DNA of 40,768 nucleotides, from the IMG/VR virus record IMGVR_UViG_3300021437_000007, positions 1 through 40,768 of that record, one strand, 5' to 3'. The position numbers were made by a program, and so were the translations under genes. Under the pieces are notes generated by a model that ran no database searches, was not told the DNA's origin, and saw nothing but the letters and a program-made list of their open reading frames with translations. This stretch comes from a virus. Each line of letters begins with the position of its first letter. Position 1 is the first letter of the stretch. Positions 38,300 through 40,768 of the stretch are shown here, one piece after another.

Positions 38300-39955
38300 T
38301 TACTCCTTTAGTAATGCGGCGTTAACCGCTGTTTTGTTTTTAGTTTTCTTACCTAGTACACCTAACATTAGATGTGCAAGGCTATTTTTAAATACAAAGT
38401 AATAGGGCTCAACTACCTTCGTTTGACCCTTACGTCTAAGCCTACGTACACACTGGTCATTATTACCTTCGACCCAATCGAACTCCACAAAGTAAACTTT
38501 ACTCGCCTTAGTTAACGTGAAGCCAAGACCGCCCGCCACAATGTTAAGGATAATGACCTTGCCGTTACCGTTTTGATATTCGTTAACGATATTTTGACGC
38601 TCACTCATAGGCGTCGCGCCGTCGATAACTAACGGGTTAAACTCTGCTAAGCCTATCTTTAGCTTTGTGATTACAGTCTTATGCCATGCAAAGACTACGA
38701 TAGGCTCGCCGCCTGTTTTAACTATGTCTTTTAATATAGGCGTACATACTTCGGCGGCCTGCTCGCCCGCAAGTTTTCTAAGCTCAGCGATAAAGTCTTT
38801 AGGTGATACGTCGCTAAACTGAGACTTAAATCTTACCTTAGCGTCAATCTTAGACGACTCACCACAAGCGATTTTAAGTATCTCTTCGAGCGGTAAAGTT
38901 TTCATAAGCTGCTCTTGCGCCTTCTGTACTTTGCGGCTCTCTTCATTAGGGTCAAGATATATAATTGTGTCAGACGCTTGCGGCGGCACGTCGCCCTCTC
39001 TAAGCTCTTGATGTAATACGTAGCCGCTACTTTTAAGCCTACTTATAAGGTCTTCTAAGTTAGCGGCACCGCCGTAGCTCGTACCGTACTCGTCTGTTAC
39101 GCTCTCACAATACCTTCGACCATATTCGTACTTACTCATAAACCCTAAAGCCTGCGGCGCAAAAGCGTTAATGATAGGCCATAGCTCTATGGGTTTATAG
39201 TTAGGCATAGGCGTACCGCTCATTACGCAGACGTGCTCAGCTTGTGAGCCTAGCCATGTGTGGTCTAAGTTAATGCGAGATGTGAGAAGCTTACAGCGCC
39301 CTGACTCTTCATTCTTAAATCTATGGCCCTCGTCGACGACGACTAAGCCTAAATTAAGGTTTAAAAGCTGCTCTGTTATAGTGTATTTACCGATAAGACT
39401 ATCAGGTATAATAACGATATCAGCGTTACGTAATATATCTTTAGCACTGTTAATGATAAGTACGTCTAAAAAGCCGAAGCTCTTATCGTCTATCTCTTCG
39501 CGCCAAGTGTACTTAAGAAAGCTCGGGCATATAACGACATTAGTCTTACGTGTCGTATTCGTTATAAACTCTAAAGCAAGTGTAGCCGTAAACGTCTTAC
39601 CCGTGCCCGCTTCAAACCATAAGTAAGAGTATTTACGTCCTAATATGTGGCGAGCCCCTGCTATCTGATAGTCTTCTGCGCGGTAACGAGGCGAGTACAT
39701 AAGTCGAGATAATTCAACATAACGAGATTCAGAAGCGTCGGGCCAAGACTTAAATTTTTCTTCTAATGTATCACGTAGAGATGCTTCGCAGTACTCTAAG
39801 AGTCTGTACGCTACTTCGGGGCGGTTAGTCCACCATACAGGACGCGGGTCGCTTACAGTTTTTGAAAACTGAAAGCCCGCTTCTTCTGCTATTTTACGGT
39901 CTTCATACGTAGTAAGACATACGTATCGACCTGACACTTCGTAAACATAAGGCAT
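38300..39955 (-). CDS. SNF2/DEAD-like helicase (annealing-helicase type)
   Basis: The 551-residue protein carries the superfamily 2 motifs. A YQIAGA motif for nucleotide contact precedes Walker A AGTGKT (116-121), and DEGH (208-211) and SGTP (246-249) follow. The second core domain ends with IVAGGLGFTLTKASKVYFVE and DQCVRRLRRKGQ, where arginines act as fingers. It resembles the SMARCAL1-like phage helicases that remodel forks or anneal strands. The first gene of the leftward DNA-metabolism unit, it starts 114 bp from the divergent regulator. Confidence 0.9.
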   Translation of the reverse strand: MPYVYEVSGRYVCLTTYEDRKIAEEAGFQFSKTVSDPRPVWWTNRPEVAYRLLEYCEASLRDTLEEKFKSWPDASESRYVELSRLMYSPRYRAEDYQIAGARHILGRKYSYLWFEAGTGKTFTATLALEFITNTTRKTNVVICPSFLKYTWREEIDDKSFGFLDVLIINSAKDILRNADIVIIPDSLIGKYTITEQLLNLNLGLVVVDEGHRFKNEESGRCKLLTSRINLDHTWLGSQAEHVCVMSGTPMPNYKPIELWPIINAFAPQALGFMSKYEYGRRYCESVTDEYGTSYGGAANLEDLISRLKSSGYVLHQELREGDVPPQASDTIIYLDPNEESRKVQKAQEQLMKTLPLEEILKIACGESSKIDAKVRFKSQFSDVSPKDFIAELRKLAGEQAAEVCTPILKDIVKTGGEPIVVFAWHKTVITKLKIGLAEFNPLVIDGATPMSERQNIVNEYQNGNGKVIILNIVAGGLGFTLTKASKVYFVEFDWVEGNNDQCVRRLRRKGQTKVVEPYYFVFKNSLAHLMLGVLGKKTKNKTAVNAALLKE

Positions 39956-40069
39956 AACCTAAACCGCCTAAAGTTAAAAAATAGTACTTGATACGCGCTG
40001 ATATTTATTTTAGCGTCGGCCTCTCGTCAACATAAAAGATTAAGCATAAACTTAAGGAGTGCCTAAATT
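39956..40069. promoter_or_regulatory. Divergent promoter region between helicase unit and regulator
   Basis: On the minus strand TTGACG (40030-40025) is 17 bases from TAAATA (40007-40002), a plausible promoter for the leftward DNA-metabolism unit. On the plus strand TTGATA (39988-39993) has no good -10 partner. The motif families of the 4.3-4.8 kb region are absent here. Plus-strand AAGGAG at 40050-40056 serves the regulator gene. Confidence 0.4.
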
Positions 40070-40348
40070 ATGAGCAAAGATAATTCAATTACATTAAAAC
40101 AATACATAGACGCTAGAGGCGTACATACCGTAGCGGCTTTATGCCGTGTAACGACCGCAGCGGTTTACGCTTGGGCTAAAATGCAAACGCCGCCCGTGCC
40201 GTTACTCGCGTACCTAATGATAGAGGACTCTATGGGTATGCTGAGCTTTAACAGTATCTACGGTCAGTACATACACCACAATTATAAATTAGTAACAGAC
40301 CACAAAGCTAAAGATTTTACGGTTAATCAGTCTCAGCAAGAGTTTTAA
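40070..40348 (+). CDS. Cro/YdaS-like helix-turn-helix regulator
   Basis: The 92-residue protein has a short N-terminal strand or helix (ITLKQYIDARG). A helix-turn-helix follows with VHTVAALCRVTTAAVYAWAK, a Q/T-A-A-V-Y-x-W pattern common in Cro and YdaS family proteins. A C-terminal helical region probably dimerises. It lies beside the divergent promoter region and directly before primase. It could control both the leftward DNA-metabolism unit and its own. The protein looks like a lone regulator, with no CI-type partner recognised. Confidence 0.7.
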   Translation: MSKDNSITLKQYIDARGVHTVAALCRVTTAAVYAWAKMQTPPVPLLAYLMIEDSMGMLSFNSIYGQYIHHNYKLVTDHKAKDFTVNQSQQEF

Positions 40349-40349
40349 T

Positions 40350-40768
40350 GTGGATAAGTTACAATATCTAAAACGCTTCTATAACTTGGGCTTTGCCATT
40401 ATATGGCTCTACCCCCAAAGTAAGCGCCCCATAGGCGAAGAGTGGCAAACGGGTGACCGTAAGCACTTTGATACTCTCACGAAAACTTTTAAAGAAAGCT
40501 TTAACGTGGGCGTGCGTCTTGGTAGTGCGTCAGTACTCGAAGACGAAACTTTTTTATGCGTATTAGACTGCGACGTTAAAAGCTCTGAGCCCCATTACTT
40601 AGCTGAGATGGAATTAGCCCTAAAGAACTTCGCGCCCTCTATAGAGTACGCGCCGCGTGTACTCTCAGGTCGCGGCGGCGGCTCTTGTCACGTTTACTTT
40701 CGTACAGAGTTACCGCAGCAAAGCTTTAAAGCTTTAAGGTCTTCACACAAAGTTAAAGTCTTTATGCC
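40350..40768 (+). CDS. PrimPol/VirE-type primase-helicase, N-terminal part (continues at position 1)
   Basis: This is the beginning of the protein that ends at 2012 when the genome is closed. GTG 40350 overlaps the stop of the regulator gene (TAATGTG). The ATG at 40348 is in another frame and stops after seven codons. Residues include the PQSKRPIGEEW opening, NVGVRLGS, catalytic LDCD (D73, D75) and SGRGGGSCHVYF (H114), so the metal site of the primase lies wholly in this half. The window ends after 139 codons plus two bases. Confidence 0.92.
   Translation, partial: MDKLQYLKRFYNLGFAIIWLYPQSKRPIGEEWQTGDRKHFDTLTKTFKESFNVGVRLGSASVLEDETFLCVLDCDVKSSEPHYLAEMELALKNFAPSIEYAPRVLSGRGGGSCHVYFRTELPQQSFKALRSSHKVKVFM
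40642..40768. repeat. Right copy of 127-bp terminal direct repeat
   Basis: Identical to positions 1-127. Reading from here into position 128 keeps the primase-helicase frame. It shows that the window holds the full circle plus 127 duplicated bases. Confidence 0.9.

Noticed and set aside
1-40768. CRISPR array, tRNA, rRNA, insertion sequence, integrase or attachment site
   Set aside because: I saw no repeat-spacer series, cloverleaf-like sequence, transposase motif or recombinase active-site pattern on either strand.

Overview
The window is essentially one complete genome of a tailed double-stranded DNA phage (Caudoviricetes), assembled as a circle and cut inside its primase gene. Positions 1-127 and 40642-40768 are identical, and the reading frame of a primase-helicase runs across that junction, so the unit genome is about 40,641 bp. 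A tail tube gene, a tail-assembly-chaperone gene with a canonical -1 frameshift site, a 790-residue tape measure and no recognisable sheath point to siphovirus morphology. No integrase, excisionase or partition gene was seen, so a virulent lifestyle is the simplest reading. The host cannot be named. A lipoprotein-like gene and two Sec signal peptides suggest a diderm bacterium, but this is inference.

Layout. (1) A short rightward replication unit wraps the ends: a Cro-like regulator at 40070, a PrimPol-VirE-type primase-helicase (40350 through the junction to 2012), a coiled-coil protein and a small membrane protein, closed by a bidirectional terminator at 2428-2447. (2) A leftward accessory unit (4331 to 2505) holds a helix-turn-helix/zinc-ribbon protein, an HNH-like protein, a metallophosphoesterase, a 38-residue membrane peptide and a ribbon-helix-helix protein with a lysine-rich tail. 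(3) A 592-bp non-coding divergent region (4332-4923) carries a large dyad-symmetric array of two repeated motifs around an AT-rich core. It is the best candidate for replication origin and master control region. (4) A long rightward unit (4924 to 33063) begins with a PD-(D/E)XK nuclease and small early proteins. It continues with terminase small and large subunits, portal, two related minor head proteins, scaffold, major capsid, decoration-like proteins, two signal-peptide proteins, a YiiX-like cysteine peptidase, connector and tail terminator. It ends with tail tube, frameshifted chaperone, tape measure, distal tail protein, a long fibre, small membrane and lipoprotein genes that look lysis-related, a tail hub and a tail-tip protein. 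Terminators follow the capsid and tail tube genes. (5) A leftward DNA-metabolism and lysis unit (39955 to 33180) encodes a SNF2-like helicase, a lysine/alanine/acid-rich protein, a DUF2800-type nuclease, a DUF2815-type single-strand binding protein, a histone-like protein, family A DNA polymerase, a 31-residue membrane peptide and a peptidase-type endolysin. It converges with unit 4 at a bidirectional terminator (33116-33135).

How it works together. The primase-helicase, polymerase, SNF2 helicase, nuclease and SSB form a self-sufficient replication and recombination set. Genes are packed with ATGA, TAATG and longer overlaps, implying translational coupling. Several initiation regions (4903, 6140, 8109) have hairpins that cover the ribosome-binding site, which suggests translation-level timing. 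The major capsid and tail tube genes share the same leader sequence. On reading both strands I found no CCGG tetranucleotide in the window, which suggests selection by a host restriction enzyme.
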